Shown: positions 20,315 through 32,300 of the stretch, one piece after another | Numbering within the stretch: position 1 is the first letter of the stretch | How the letters are laid out: each line of letters opens with the position of its first letter | Program-made: the position numbers and the translations under genes | Assembly (NCBI GenBank): GCA_000708835.1 | Contig: DF237682.1 | Location: 1-39,035, forward strand | DNA length: 39,035 nt | Reading direction: 5' to 3' | Source: Klebsormidium nitens | Lineage: Eukaryota; Streptophyta; Klebsormidiophyceae; Klebsormidiales; Klebsormidiaceae | The notes under the pieces: model-generated | Databases searched by the model: none | Told to the model about the DNA's origin: nothing | The model's input: the letters and a program-made list of their open reading frames with translations, nothing else

Positions 20315-21852
20315 ATCCTGGTCCAGGGTTCCGTCTCTCCCCTCCTTGCAGGCCCTGATGATCAAGATAGGTTGTGTCAGGTTTGGTTGATGAGTCAGCA
20401 CTGTAAGATCGCCAGTCACAAACTTGGGCAATGTGACTTAGAAGCGCCAATACTCGTTGGTCCCGCCTTCAATGTCCACTGCAATGGTGTTGAAGGCACG
20501 TCTAGATCAGGCTATGGAAAAATTCTGGACGCATCATTCAGTTAGGGCTGTGCCCACAACGTGTCTTTGGACAGGGCAACCTTGTCATGGGGGAAAGCAC
20601 CACATCATCGCGCACGCTTGCAGTGGTGCTGACAATCGAAAGCCCAGCTTCGCAGTCTCATTCTCCGCCCACTGCAATGTGCTCTAAAGCAGACTTTCTA
20701 AGAAGTGGTGGCTATGGAGTCCTAAGTTTTCAAACCCCAGCAAACAGGCAGTACAATAAACAAACGACCAAATTGAAATTCTGATTGGAGTAAGAAAGGT
20801 GAAGCGAACCAGAAGAATCCATCTGTATACAGGAGAGGGTTGAGGCTCAGCAAACAGGAGACAACCAGCTACCCAAATTTTGTTCCGCTCGCCAAGGGAC
20901 ACAGCAACTTAAAACTGCCGACCTTATGATGAATAAGGTAGATTCAGAACCATGGGAACCAACCTTGCAGGTGAAAAGAACGACTTCAGGCTCCTCTGCT
21001 TCAAGGGCCTCGCTTGCGTCTGCATTGTATTATCACTCGTTTGAGGGCATGATGAACTTGAACATTGCTTGAAGTCAATCATGTGAGCGATTGGTCACAT
21101 TGATGATTCAGCTTTTGTTCCACCATACTGAGCAAACTCGAGCAATTCATGATCCTGGCAGCGGCAGCCATCAGATGTCGAAGGGCCTCCCAGAATGTTG
21201 TGCGAGGACTGGCGGCTTGCTTGCATTCGTTTGAGTGCACTCTGGTCCTGGCCTCTGTACTCGGTGCACTTTCATTTTGCGCGTTTGGTGACGCACCCCT
21301 CAACATGAATATTTTGACCCGACTGGCCGGTCGGAATTCCCGAGAAGCTATTACTGCCTTACGTTCTTCAATGGCCGGAGGCCGGTTCATCCCTCCTTGC
21401 GTGAAACCTCCCGTGTCCTCGTAGAGGAATTCGCGCCAAAACATTCGATTGCTCCTGCCAGAGATGGCCGTCGGCGTGAGCTGATGTTGATCAGAAGCAA
21501 GCAGGAAGCAGGATGCAGCTACAATTTGAGCAGGTGCAGGATTCCTTTGTTCTGGACGAGTGGAAGGGCGTCTTTTTTTGAACCTCAAGCTCTCCTATCA
21601 AGCTCTCCTTCTCGCAGGCCTGCCGGCAGAAGCAGATTTGGAGTCCTGGAGCAAAGCATTCTACGCCGGCTTTCTCTTTGAAACCAGTTGGCCAAGTGAT
21701 TGCACTGCATTTGACTCTGTTTCATGCACGTCCACAGGACAGTGAAGCTTTCTCGGCGCATGCTTCTGCCCCTGAAGAAGCCTTGCGAGACTAGACGTAC
21801 TGTCAGCTGAGGCGCATCAATCTCATTCTGATGACCTACAGCAAACCCTGTC
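20315..21852. other. Divergent intergenic region between ATX and PIF1 genes
   Basis: About 1.5 kb separates the two start codons, which point away from each other, so both promoters and 5' UTRs must lie here or in unrecognised upstream exons. A CTACAG acceptor-like site just before the PIF1 ATG (21836-21841) would allow a 5' UTR intron. No clear TATA box, gene or RNA was recognised. Short open frames at 21149-21745 lack family motifs. Confidence 0.6.
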
Positions 21853-22243
21853 ATGGACAGCACCAATGGCCGTACGCGAATCACCATTGATCTTACCGAC
21901 GACGACGAGGTGAAGACTATCGTTGAACCTGCTGGCCACTCCTGGAAAATGAGCGGGGTCACTGAGGAGCTGTCACCAGCATCTGGCAGCTTCAAGTATT
22001 CAGCCGTCTCGCTTGCAGGGCGCAACCCTAGGGAGAGGGATGGTGCAGGCAGTGGCCCCTCATGTAGCCAGCAAGAGTGGCCGGCGAGTGGCAGCCCCCT
22101 GAATAGAGCAGAAGGCGATCCCGCTGGGGAGTCCAGCAGTCCACCAGTCCTTTCACAGGAGGTGCGCGACAGGATTGCTAGGAACAAAGCAGATGCGCTT
22201 GCGAGAAGAGCTGCAGCGATGCGGAAGAGCGCAGAGCTGCCAG
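21853..22243 (+). other. PIF1 exon 1: SUMO-interaction-like and RPA32-binding-like motifs
   Basis: The 130-residue N-terminus is otherwise disordered. Residues 10-18 (ITIDLTDDD) fit a SUMO-interaction motif, a hydrophobic core followed by acids. Residues 101-120 ([20 protein letters not shown]) form a basic amphipathic helix. Its RIxRNKxxALxRxA pattern matches the RPA32 C-terminal-domain binding helix of UNG2, and related forms occur in XPA, TIPIN and SMARCAL1. Binding is a prediction only. Confidence 0.55.
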
Positions 22244-25200
22244 GTGAGGCAAGCCACTTTTGACGCCTGATGCAGTCTGGCAGCAGCATGCATAAATGAT
22301 CACCACGTATTGCGTCATTCAAGAGATGTAGCTGCTGCCCCTGCAATGCAACAGTTCACAGCACCACCTTGCAGTCTACTTAAATCATTCTTTAGAATAC
22401 TTACAAGGAGCTCACATTCTAATAAGAACGAAGCTAACACCAAGACATTGTAACCTGCTCGACACCAGTATCCAGCCTAAACCCCCTGTCCCAGTAGTAT
22501 AACCTGCGCTTATTATCGTAATACTAATATAGAGACCCATTCTAATTATTAGTTTTATGCTGCAGCTGGGACTTCGGGGCAGTGGCAATCTGCCAAGCGG
22601 AGCAGTGACCTTTCATTTGAGCAACTTGGACCACCAGTCAATAAAAGGAATGGGGCCGCCCATGGAGCGTCAACCTCTACGTGGGAGCCACCAGCCCCAA
22701 CAGAGGACGTGGCAGAGGCATCCAAGCCCCGCATCATCCTCTCAGCCCAGCAGATCAATGTGCTGGAAACCTTGCGGAAGAGAGAGTACGGCCCTTATGC
22801 TTCACAGCTTGCAAGATGACTTTCTTGCTGCCAAGCTGTGATGAACTGGAGCAGTAGTGCTGAGTGTGAGGCAACGAGAAAACGTCAGCCAAGTGCTGGT
22901 GCAGCATGTTGAAGTTGTTGCTTCTCAGTATCTTGTCTTCTTGCCGCTTTGAATTGCATGGTCTTCAGTTGGTCAGGTGACTCGTTTCTAAAAGCTGCCA
23001 CAGTTTGGGTCACCGGACATCGAAGAAGGTGAACAAATATTGCGAGAGGCAGTAATAAATCACGGTCGAGATAGAAGGCGTATGGGAAAAGGCCAATCTA
23101 ACATGCTCAACATAATTCTGTTGCAGATCGGTGTTTCTCACCGGCAGTGCAGGAACAGGTATAGAATCTGCCCAACCCTTGTCTTCCTTATTGCAAGCCT
23201 TCTCGAGGCACCTTACTTGCCTTCTCGAGGCTCCTTCATCCTCAAACTCCGTATCAAGGAAGCGTCTGATTGGCCGTCAAACTCACTGCCAGCAATGATG
23301 TAGAAGTGGCTCGATTGTAGTATGCTTTTCGTTTGATCTCAAACTTGCGAGTGTCAGGCTTCAACGGTAAAGCATAGGATGTGCTAGCTTGTGAGAGAAC
23401 TTTCAATGAGTATATTGCGTCTCCTTTGTCATTGCAACACCATTACTGCTTTTGACAGATCTCCACTCTCCTCAACACAATCTGATTTTGCAGGGAAGTC
23501 TGAGCTCCTCAAGCATGCCATTAAGCTCATGAAGTCGATGTACCAAGATGCGAACGTCTTTGTCACGGCAAGCACAGGCATAGCAGCTGTCCATATCAAT
23601 GGTAAGCGCTTGCGCTCGAAATCGTATAGTTCGGCCTTCTGCAATCCGTAAGAAAGTGTTGCAAGGCCTGCTTACTACTCAAGTTCTAAGATGAAGCATA
23701 TATCTGCTTGAGCTCGCTCATATGAAGGCTTGTCCAGCAAATAACTCACGCCTCCGCCTGGACTGTCTTAACAGGTCCCATCGCTATTATGAGCAAGCAG
23801 CATCGCAGAGTAGGGTGTTTATGAAACTGACTTCATCTTGCTCTTCTCAGGAACAACACTGCACTCCTTCGCTGGCATTGGCTTGGGGAAGGATAGCAGA
23901 GCAACGCTGGTGATGAAAGCAAGCCGGAGGGAAGCACAACAACGATGGCTACGAGCAAAAGCGTGAGAACTCCCGCATTTACAGCCCCACTTTTAGCGAT
24001 TGCAGCATTAATGCAGTGCCTTGAAATTCTCTATGTTTTCTTGACGGTTGAATACATTGGTCGCTTTCGAAAGTTGGAAATAATGGTCGAGGAGAACTTA
24101 AGGATTGTTTACAAGCCCGCAAATACTGTTATTTTGCAGCCTGATCTGCGACGAAATCAGCATGGTCGATGCCGACTTTCTGGACACTCTCGAGTACATT
24201 GCACGGAAGGTTCGGCGGAACGAGGAGCCGTTCGGGGGCATCCAACTCATCTTCTCAGGTGAGCTCCCCGGTCAGAGCATACCGACATCGTCGCACTTGA
24301 GCGCACGTGTCCTGATAACGTTCTCACGAGTGGGCTGTCAGGCCGCCCTCTTTTACGCCAGTTGACGGTATATGTACCGCAAAAAGAACACGTGTGTTTT
24401 GTATTAGATAAAAGCAATGCCTGTAAACGAACCCTGCAGGCGACTTTTACCAGCTGCCCCCAGTGTCAAAGGACGGGAAGAAGATGTTCGCTTTCGAGTC
24501 AGACTGCTGGAAGAAGTGTATCAAGCTGGAGGTGAGGCCCCCTTATCTGGATACGGCCTGCAATGCTCCTACAATACTTGGTCCGACTGCTGCATCAGAC
24601 TAAACTTTATCTACGCGCTTATGAAATCGAGCTTTCAAGGGCTTGTTTGAGATTAAAGCAAAGCGTGTACCTAATACCTCGTGGTTCTTGTCAGATTGTA
24701 GAGATCCAGACGAGGATCCACAACATGGGCGTAGACCGTCTAGGCCGTCATACCGATGGATCACTGGAACTTGACGGCGACAGAAATCCCAAAGTTATCC
24801 TCCAATAGATCCCGTATTTCCTATTATTCTTATCAAATATTACACGCGAGCCCTCCATGTAGAGTCTGATTACCAGCCGAAAAGTTGCTGAAAGCATTCT
24901 CTTGAACGGTGCAGATGGAGCTGACCCACGTGTTTCGGCAAGAGGACGAGGCGTTCGTCAAGATCCTCAACGAGGTGCGCACGGGACAGATGTCGCACGG
25001 AACGATCCAGGCTCTCGAGAACTGCCGCGGGCCCCCACAAGGAGACCTGCGGGACGGGGTGGCGCTCACCCGACTATATCCGCACAACGTGAGCGCTCGT
25101 GATTGCCTCAAGTGGGATTGCGAGCTTCCTTGGATACTCTCCTTTTGGTCGGAAGACCGCATTCGATAAGAACAGGAGACAGAAGAGAACTTGGCAGCTA

Positions 25201-27741
25201 TAATGCTCCCCGGTTGGTTTTCTGCTTCAACGAACGCGAGCCGCGTTTTCGTGAGAGCTATAGATGGACGTCGAGAGAGCACGGTCCGCCTAGCTATCGT
25301 TTCCTCGGGTTGTTCAAAGAAATTTCGCCAGAAGACAGGCAGCTATACTTGTTTCTGCTTACGAGGTGGCAGTTATCCGTGACCATCAAGATCGGCTGGC
25401 TTCTTGTTTCGCACGATGCTAACGGATTGATCGATTGACTTGACAGGTCGACGTCAAGCACGAGAACGAGATGGAGCTGCGACAACTGCAAACGGAACGA
25501 GTGGTCTACGTCGCCCACGATTACTCGAGCAGCGACTTCCACAAACGGATGGTAAAGTGCCGACCCTCTCGTTTGCCACCTTCTTAGTGGATTATTCTTG
25601 CACCTGAGCCATCGGATAAGCTGGGCACGAGCCGATAGAAAGATATAAAGCGACATCGTTCGGGCGTCCTGGCTGGGCCAGTCAAGGTTTCGCCGAATAC
25701 CTTTTCGTTGTCCTATCGTTGATACTTGGCCTCCTCTCACATTTGATTCAGTTAGTCCCGCAGAAAGAGAGTGACTCGCGAAAAAAAGATGCATAAAAGA
25801 CTTTGGCTGTGACGCGACACGAGCCTGTGCCGCTGCACCAGAGCTCATGCTGACGTCACATGTCGCCTGTACAGCTGGACCACTTCCTCGCCGAGCAGCG
25901 GCTCGAGCTGTGCGAGGGGGCGCAAGTCATGCTGCTCAAGAACATCGAACCTTTGTACGTCGCCTCGTCCCTCGCTCCGTTGATCCATTCTTGATTGAGA
26001 CGAGCCACATTTCCAGGCTATGAAGAGCTGGGGCAATGGACAATTCAGCCGTTCGTGGCAGACAATGATCAATGCGTCCTTTGGTTTCGATGCAAACCGA
26101 ACTGCCCTGTCCAGCCATTAGCTGTCTTACAGTATCACCATTTGCGAGCGGTTGCTTCTTTCCTCTCTGTCAAACAGATCAATTGCTCCAACTGTATATT
26201 GAAGCTGATCCGTGATGTGCTGTTTCAATAATGCTACAGGCTGGGCCTCTGCAACGGTGCTCGCGGCAAGGTGCTAGGATTCACCGACGCCACTGACCCC
26301 GAGGAGGAAGCCGCACGGACAGAGCACGTCAAAATCGTTCCGCACGGACGTAAGCTCTCCACTTTCGTAACGACCGGAACGGCGGATTTCTGCCTCATAC
26401 CGTCTGTTCGCGCCCTATAAACCTGTTGTATTCAGCCGAGCTGGGCGGGCCCACATATTAATCGGTATCATTCTGCTACCATGTCGGTATCGTACCTACT
26501 CACGAGGAGGGTTTTAAACATTTTGAAACCCTCCTCGTGTTCGCGTATATGTGCATCTTCGTTCTGGTGAATGCGCGCTCTTTTCTGGGTCTTGAACCAT
26601 CCTTCAGGTCCCAAAATACTTGCTGGAATCATCCTTGCAGGCTTCCCTGTCGTCTACTTCCCAAACGGCGGCCCCCTTCCACCACCAGAAAAGGATGAAA
26701 AGGCGCAAGCGAAGCGGCCAGGGATGACCAAAGTGATCAGGCCCGAGTCTTGGAGTGTATCCTACAGCGCATCTGAGCTGCCTTCCTCCCATCTGCGTCC
26801 CCGTCTCTCTTGCATCTGCCCCTGGCACCACTACTTTTTCTTCAGAATAAGCTTTGCAAACTTCGGACTTTTGCGGCTTGACGAACCTTCTTTGAGTGAT
26901 ATGAGTGTCAAGAAGCGTCCTGGTTGTGCCTCTCTTTCTCCTTGACACCATCCGACAGAGCGTGGAGGGGAGCAGGGTCCTGGTGGAGCGGACGCAGATC
27001 CCGCTGAAGCTCAGCTGGGCGCTGTCCGTGCACAAGTGTCAAGGCATGACGCTGGACAGAGTCGAGACGGACCTCACGAAGGCCTTCGAAAAGGGCATGT
27101 GCTACGTGGCACTCTCGAGGGTGAGGCAGGACGCCACGTGTCCTTGAGCTCGTGTCTCTACTATCACGTCTCTGCCTGTGTGAGAGCGTTTCTCAGGGAG
27201 TCTCACATCGCGGTGCGGGAAACGGCCTGTGGTTGAGAAGCATAGGATTGCGGTCGAACAGCCACTTAGTTGAGCGGTAAACAGAAGCAAAGCAGAGGAA
27301 AGTATGAGGACCTTCACGCCAGTAGCAGCGGCCAGCTTGCAAAGCACGGCCCGCATACTTACGTGCTCAGTTCTTCGCGCCCTTTTGAGAGAACATTTTT
27401 TGTCACGTTTTCTTAGACAAGCGTCTTGTCCAGGTTCGCTCACCAGAGGGTCTGCGACTGACGGGCTTCGACCCTCGCAAGGTCAGAGTCGATGAGAAGG
27501 TGAGCTCGTTATCACTGACGTTTGGTAGTCGCTTCTTTGTACACTCAAAGAGCCGATCCCACAACGAGGCCATACATGTCGGTCGCTTTGTACTGTACTC
27601 GAGCGGCTCTAAGCTTGCAGCGGAACACGATTGGCCCAAGAGATGCTTGTTCAGATTTCGGGAATCAAATATCACGTGTGTCAAGTGCAGGTAAAGACGT
27701 TTTATGAGCGGTTGGCAGAAAAGGGTTCACGTGGAGGGTGA
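21853..27741 (+). CDS. PIF1-family 5'-3' DNA helicase, 15 exons
   Basis: Exons 21853-22243, 22566-22785, 23127-23158, 23494-23601, 23851-23962, 24140-24258, 24440-24531, 24915-25088, 25447-25551, 25875-25954, 26240-26349, 26641-26756, 26959-27120, 27434-27499 and 27691-27741 join in phase to 1938 nt (645 aa). Motifs in order: Walker A GSAGTGKS (~210-217), [26 protein letters not shown] (~292-298), GDFYQLPPV (~328), [40 protein letters not shown]. All helicase motifs are intact. The family are superfamily 1B ATPases acting on G-quadruplexes, telomeres, Okazaki fragments and mitochondrial DNA. The ATG follows an in-frame TGA at 21832. Exon 12 might start 33 nt earlier at 26608. The protein has a ~185-residue N-terminus with interaction-like motifs and no mitochondrial presequence that I can see. 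No Rep/HUH domain is nearby, so it is not a Helitron protein. Confidence 0.94.
26501..26539. repeat. Perfect 14-bp hairpin in PIF1 intron 11
   Basis: CACGAGGAGGGTTT (26501-26514) and AAACCCTCCTCGTG (26526-26539) are exact complements separated by 11 bases. It lies between exons 11 and 12, outside any splice consensus. It might be the remnant tip of a small inverted-repeat element or a structured intronic RNA. Confidence 0.9.
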
Positions 27742-29399
27742 GGACATGTGAGAAGTTTTTTACACATGAATGCGGAGACACTGCTTTCCTGACCTCCGCA
27801 TTGGCATTGTACATTTGACGGCTGGTTCCTTTGAATCACATGCACTTTGCTGGTTCCTTGAATTACTGGCACATACCCGCGCTTCCATCCTTACCAAGCG
27901 TGGTCAATGACGACGTAGCAATGGTATTCTGTGTCTCATGCATCGATCCATCATTTGACGTGGACGAGTTAGCATCCACTATGAAGACCGCAATTGTCCG
28001 TCGAATATTGAACGCACGAGTCTCGCATGCCAATGAGTCCAATGCTTGTCAGTTTTAGCATACATGGTAGACCGCCCGGGAGGGCGGTGGAGGCTTGCCT
28101 ATTATGTGGGGCGACCGGGCGGCTTTTACAAAGTGCGTCTTCTGCCAATTCCGGCAGATTCCATTTTTTGCCGATTCCGACCGGAACATACCCAAGTCTC
28201 ATACGGTGCGTACTGTAAGTTGTTTTGCGGTGCAGACCAGGTCACCAGGCTCTCCTCTGCCCGGGCACTTTGTCGCATCTTTACAAAAGTTTGGGTGCAA
28301 TGCTGATGGAGTCCACTGTAGTTAAGGGTATTTTAATTTCTATTTTCTACACTGAATGGCCGGGTTAAGCCGCAGTGTCAGCCGCTTGGCAGAGGTACCA
28401 ACTTCAACGTGGCACTTCCGCACGAGTTCGTAGATCTCGGAAGTTTACGTGGCAGCTCTACAAAAATTTGTTTGGAGAAATCGAGGGTGAATGTTACATC
28501 GTTACGTTAATTTGCGTCGGCCCACTCGCGTCCGCGTTCGATGCGTAGCATCAATTCACGAAGGCGCGCAGCCCAGTCTGTCCTTGGCCCCGGACCAGGT
28601 GTGGATCTTCAGGGGGATTTTGCGTACGTTTTCGTATCGAAGCACGGGCGATCGATAAACACTCCAGTCTCCCTCTCGTTATCTTCCGCAGAGCGGCGTC
28701 GTACAGCGTCGCCCGAAGAGCGGTTGGGACGAAACCAAAGGTTCGCATATTTACTTCGTAAATAAGGTGATTGCGAAGATGCTCTAGCTAGTACTAAATT
28801 AGCTAGTGGCTAAATAACATTAGGGCGACGATTCAAATATGCGTGCGCACCGGCCGCAGCATGTGAAATTACAATGATTCAAGCGGTCCAACTCTTGAGT
28901 ACTAAGTGAGGCCGGTCCTCAAAGCTAGGGATGCTAGTGCATTTGATCATTCCGGGGGCCACATCAAAATCGATCCATAAAGGCAAAATTACGGCCCTAC
29001 CTAAATACGTGGCATATGATCTGAAGGAGGGGGCAATCTAGCCGACTTTATCATCCCCTTTGCATGCAGGATCGACACGACATTGGCCCCTGAAACGATA
29101 TTCTGGCAAGCGGTTGATGTGCACCGACCTACAAGACCCCTAATTCCTGATGAGACTGTTGACCATCCGATGGACTTTCGTTGGCAAGCAATCAACGAAA
29201 ATACATTCTTTCAAAGCGATGCGCAACATCGACATTACCCCTGGCTAGACATCTGGGTTAGTTGGGGTTGCAAGACAAAAGCGATTCGACCTCTACACTA
29301 TAGCTAACCTGGCACTACTCTACCATCATTTCGATGTGACCCGAATATATTAGTTGCGCATGCAATCAACAAGCTTAAGATAACACAACTCGCTAGCTG
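27742..29399. other. Intergenic region, no gene recognised
   Basis: This holds the 3' flanks of two convergent genes (PIF1 and receptor kinase). An open frame at 28541-28765 (+) and a smaller one at 29083-29307 (+) have no recognisable motif or splice partners. A GC-rich hairpin lies at 28071-28088. No RNA gene was recognised. Confidence 0.7.
28071..28088. repeat. 7-bp GC hairpin with GGGA loop
   Basis: ACCGCCC (28071-28077), GGGA, GGGCGGT (28082-28088). As RNA this would be a stable stem capped by a GNRA-type tetraloop. It stands alone in intergenic DNA. Confidence 0.8.
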
Positions 29400-32300
29400 C
29401 TACTCGGTGCTCCAAGAAATACCAGCCTCCATGATGTCGCTTTGTTGCGGTGTTTTGAGACCATCTTCGTTCCCTTCAACCACCGGAAACTCCTGTACGG
29501 GGTCCATTTTGAAAAAGCTGGCGGTTCCTCGGAACCGCATGGACGTCTGGCTGTGCCCCGTTGCCACAAGGCCTATTGTGTAGAGGGTCATCGGTCGAGA
29601 CGGTAGAGTTGGTACCTCCATGTCGCCCTGGAGCATCGCGATGCATTGTCGCATCGTCGGCCGTGTCGTCACCACCGTGTGCACACAGAACAAAGCTATC
29701 TGCAGACCGAAAAGCCCAAAGTAAGGGTAAGGGTAAGGGTTCTGATTGTTGTGGACCCACATACAATGATAGCTGGTTTGAGTTCTGACAAACCACCAGA
29801 TCTCACCCCAAAAATCAACACCTAAGACCACAGACGAAAGCACCCACCAAAAGCGATGGGTCTGAACCGAGGCTTCCGGCTTGCAGAAGAAGAGCGTATG
29901 AGCACATTAGGTATCAAATGACCAACCGCTGAAGCGGCTTACATCAACATAAAATGCAAGACTTACCCTCAGCACTCGCTCCATACTCTCCCAGTGCTTC
30001 TCAAAGTCCGGGTCAGCCGCCAGTCGTGGATCGACCAGACAGCGGAGCCTGCCCTGCTCAGCGACGATCCAAGCGTACTCGGGGAGAAAGACCTGTACGG
30101 AAGGTGTTACTCTCTGTACGGGCTGGTTTCTATCTCAAATTACGGAAGACTCTCCCTAGAGCTATTCTGGACTTTGGCAACAGGCAAACAGAATATGAAT
30201 TGGATCCCTGATCAGATTGATACTGTGTGGAGAGGGAGATTTTGGAGACTTAATAATCAAGCAGATGCGTAGAATGGCCACTTACAACGTCACTGAAAAC
30301 GTAAGGTTACTTCTTCGAATTGAAGCAACGCTTGAAGACAACAAACTACTACGCGAGTGTGCTTTCCTCCCCCCCCCCCCTTCCCTCCAATAGCAATAGA
30401 GACAGACGAACATCAAAGTGACTCTTTAGGAGTGACAGTGATAGAAGGTCTGCCCGTGTCTTCGTGTCAATGTGAAGTAGCAGCTCACCTCATCCTCTGG
30501 GAGACCAGCCTCCGTAGGCCTCCGACCAGAGATCAAAGTCAGCAACACGACCCCGTAGCTATACACGTCACTCTTCTCTGTCAGCTGGCTCGTTGCAACG
30601 TACTCGGGGGCCAGATATCCCCAAGTGCCCGCAATGCCTGCATAACCCCGTCCACCAGTCCAGTCACAAACAGAGCCCGAACTTGCAAGAAAGGCTCTGC
30701 AAAATGCTTCAGACCGGCAAAAGCGAAGCAGAAAAGCGGAATAGATTTGAGAGCACCTACAACGATTGGCATGCAAGTCAAGCAAGTCAGCTCTGTTTCG
30801 CAGCCAGCGTGACTTCTTTCTAATCGTGTAGAGTACGTAGGTCAGCAAAATCACCTGTGCTGATGTGGGTTGCCCCGTCGTCGGAGAATTTGGCCAGGCC
30901 AAAGTCGCACACTTTGGCGTCAAACTGCTTGTCCAACAAGATGTTGCTCGGCTTCACGTCTCGATGGATGATCTTCGGGCTGCAGTCCTGTGGGACAAGA
31001 AAGGCACGAACCACTTGAGTTGAGTAAGAAGAGGAAGATGTGCATGGTTTCCAACGCAGGTAAATCGACTTTTTGATCCGAGTCTGCCCAAGCGACGATC
31101 GGCATAAGTGCTCACCGGCGCCCTGCTTTCTTTGCTTGCAGCACCCTTCGGTACGTTACACAACGTGGCGAAACTTCCAGGGTAGCATTGCTGACGCACC
31201 TACGGTATGAGTCAACAAGTATGGTGCAAGGGAACGATGCCAAAACTCTCATTCAAGAGCCACAAGCGCGTCACTCCGATCATGACCGCTGTCAAGCAAA
31301 TTTTGGGATGTGGAACATGGAAAAGTATCAACAACTGTAATCAGCGTTCAGAAGCGAGTGTTTAAACTCACTGAGCCCACATGCTCGTGTAAGATGCTTA
31401 CCTCGTGGAGATACGTCAGCCCTTTTGCCGTGCCCACAGCGATCTTCAGCCGCATCTGCCAGGTCAAAAAGACCGGGTTTCCCCTCCCTTCCACCTTCTC
31501 CGCATCTGCCAGCGGAACATACAAGTGGTCCTCCAGGCTGCCATTCACCATGTACTCGTACACGAGCACAAAGTGGTTGTCCGAGACGCAAACACCAAGG
31601 AGCTGCACCAGGTGCTTGTGTCTGCACCGAGACATCGACTCCACTTCGTTCCCGAACTCCTGCAAGGCAAGGACAATCAGCAATCAGAAAGCAGCACCTT
31701 CTGCTTTGATTGTGATGACATTGGGGTTTGACTTCAAGGGCCGAACAATAGCAACAGTCTAGAGCGGTTTGCTGTAACCAGAGACGTGCCGAAAAGAGCG
31801 AGTTGTGATTCAAGATTTCTCATGGGAGCAGATGACTGATCTGCAATTTTGCAAGTCGTTCAAAACCTGCTAGCAGACAGTCAGCCAAGCTTCGGCTGAC
31901 TGTAGCAAACAACGTAGATTAGAATACCGTTTCAGAGTACATTCTCAAGGCGAACTGCTGCAGTTCAGAGTACAATGAGGTACAATGAGGTAGTAAATTC
32001 ACCGTCATCAATTTGCCTTCCTTTGTGAATACTATCACCAACTGCCTAGAAGCCCAGGAGCCAGAGAAAGGCATGCAGCTACTAGAAGAACGAAGTTGCG
32101 GAATAACCTACCCTCGAACCCGCCTTCGTCCTTCCCACCACGATCTTCTTCACCGCGACCATCCCACCGGAGCGCGGCAGATCCCCAAGATAGACATACC
32201 CGGAGCCCCCTCTCCCTAGCAGCCGCTTTGGAGAAAAGTATTGAGTCGCCCGCTTAAGCTCGTTGTAGCTATACACGATGATCTGGGAGTTTGAGTAGTT

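Noticed and set aside
20315-20431. Extending ATX exon 1 upstream to 20431
   Set aside because: The frame is open to 20431 but the codon there is TTG, followed upstream by a stop at 20438-20440. The first ATG in frame is at 20314. An unseen upstream exon remains possible.
23040-23160. Myb/SANT-like frame ending [10 protein letters not shown]
   Set aside because: The resemblance comes from reading the PIF1 P-loop exon in another frame and joining it to intron sequence. The frame [11 protein letters not shown] with proper splice sites explains it fully.
21853-27741. Helitron origin of the PIF1 helicase
   Set aside because: There is no Rep/HUH domain nearby and no Helitron-type ends around the gene. 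It has 14 introns and an intact host-type domain order.
29721-29740. Interstitial telomere repeat
   Set aside because: The unit is GGGTAA, not a known TTAGGG or TTTAGGG type, there are only about three copies, and they lie directly before a splice acceptor. The CCCTAACCC-like stretches at 7590-7610, 37755-37775 and 38336-38375 are likewise short and irregular.
30366-30378. Poly-C run in receptor-kinase intron 9
   Set aside because: A simple homopolymer in a pyrimidine-rich context. Nothing beyond slippage-prone sequence.
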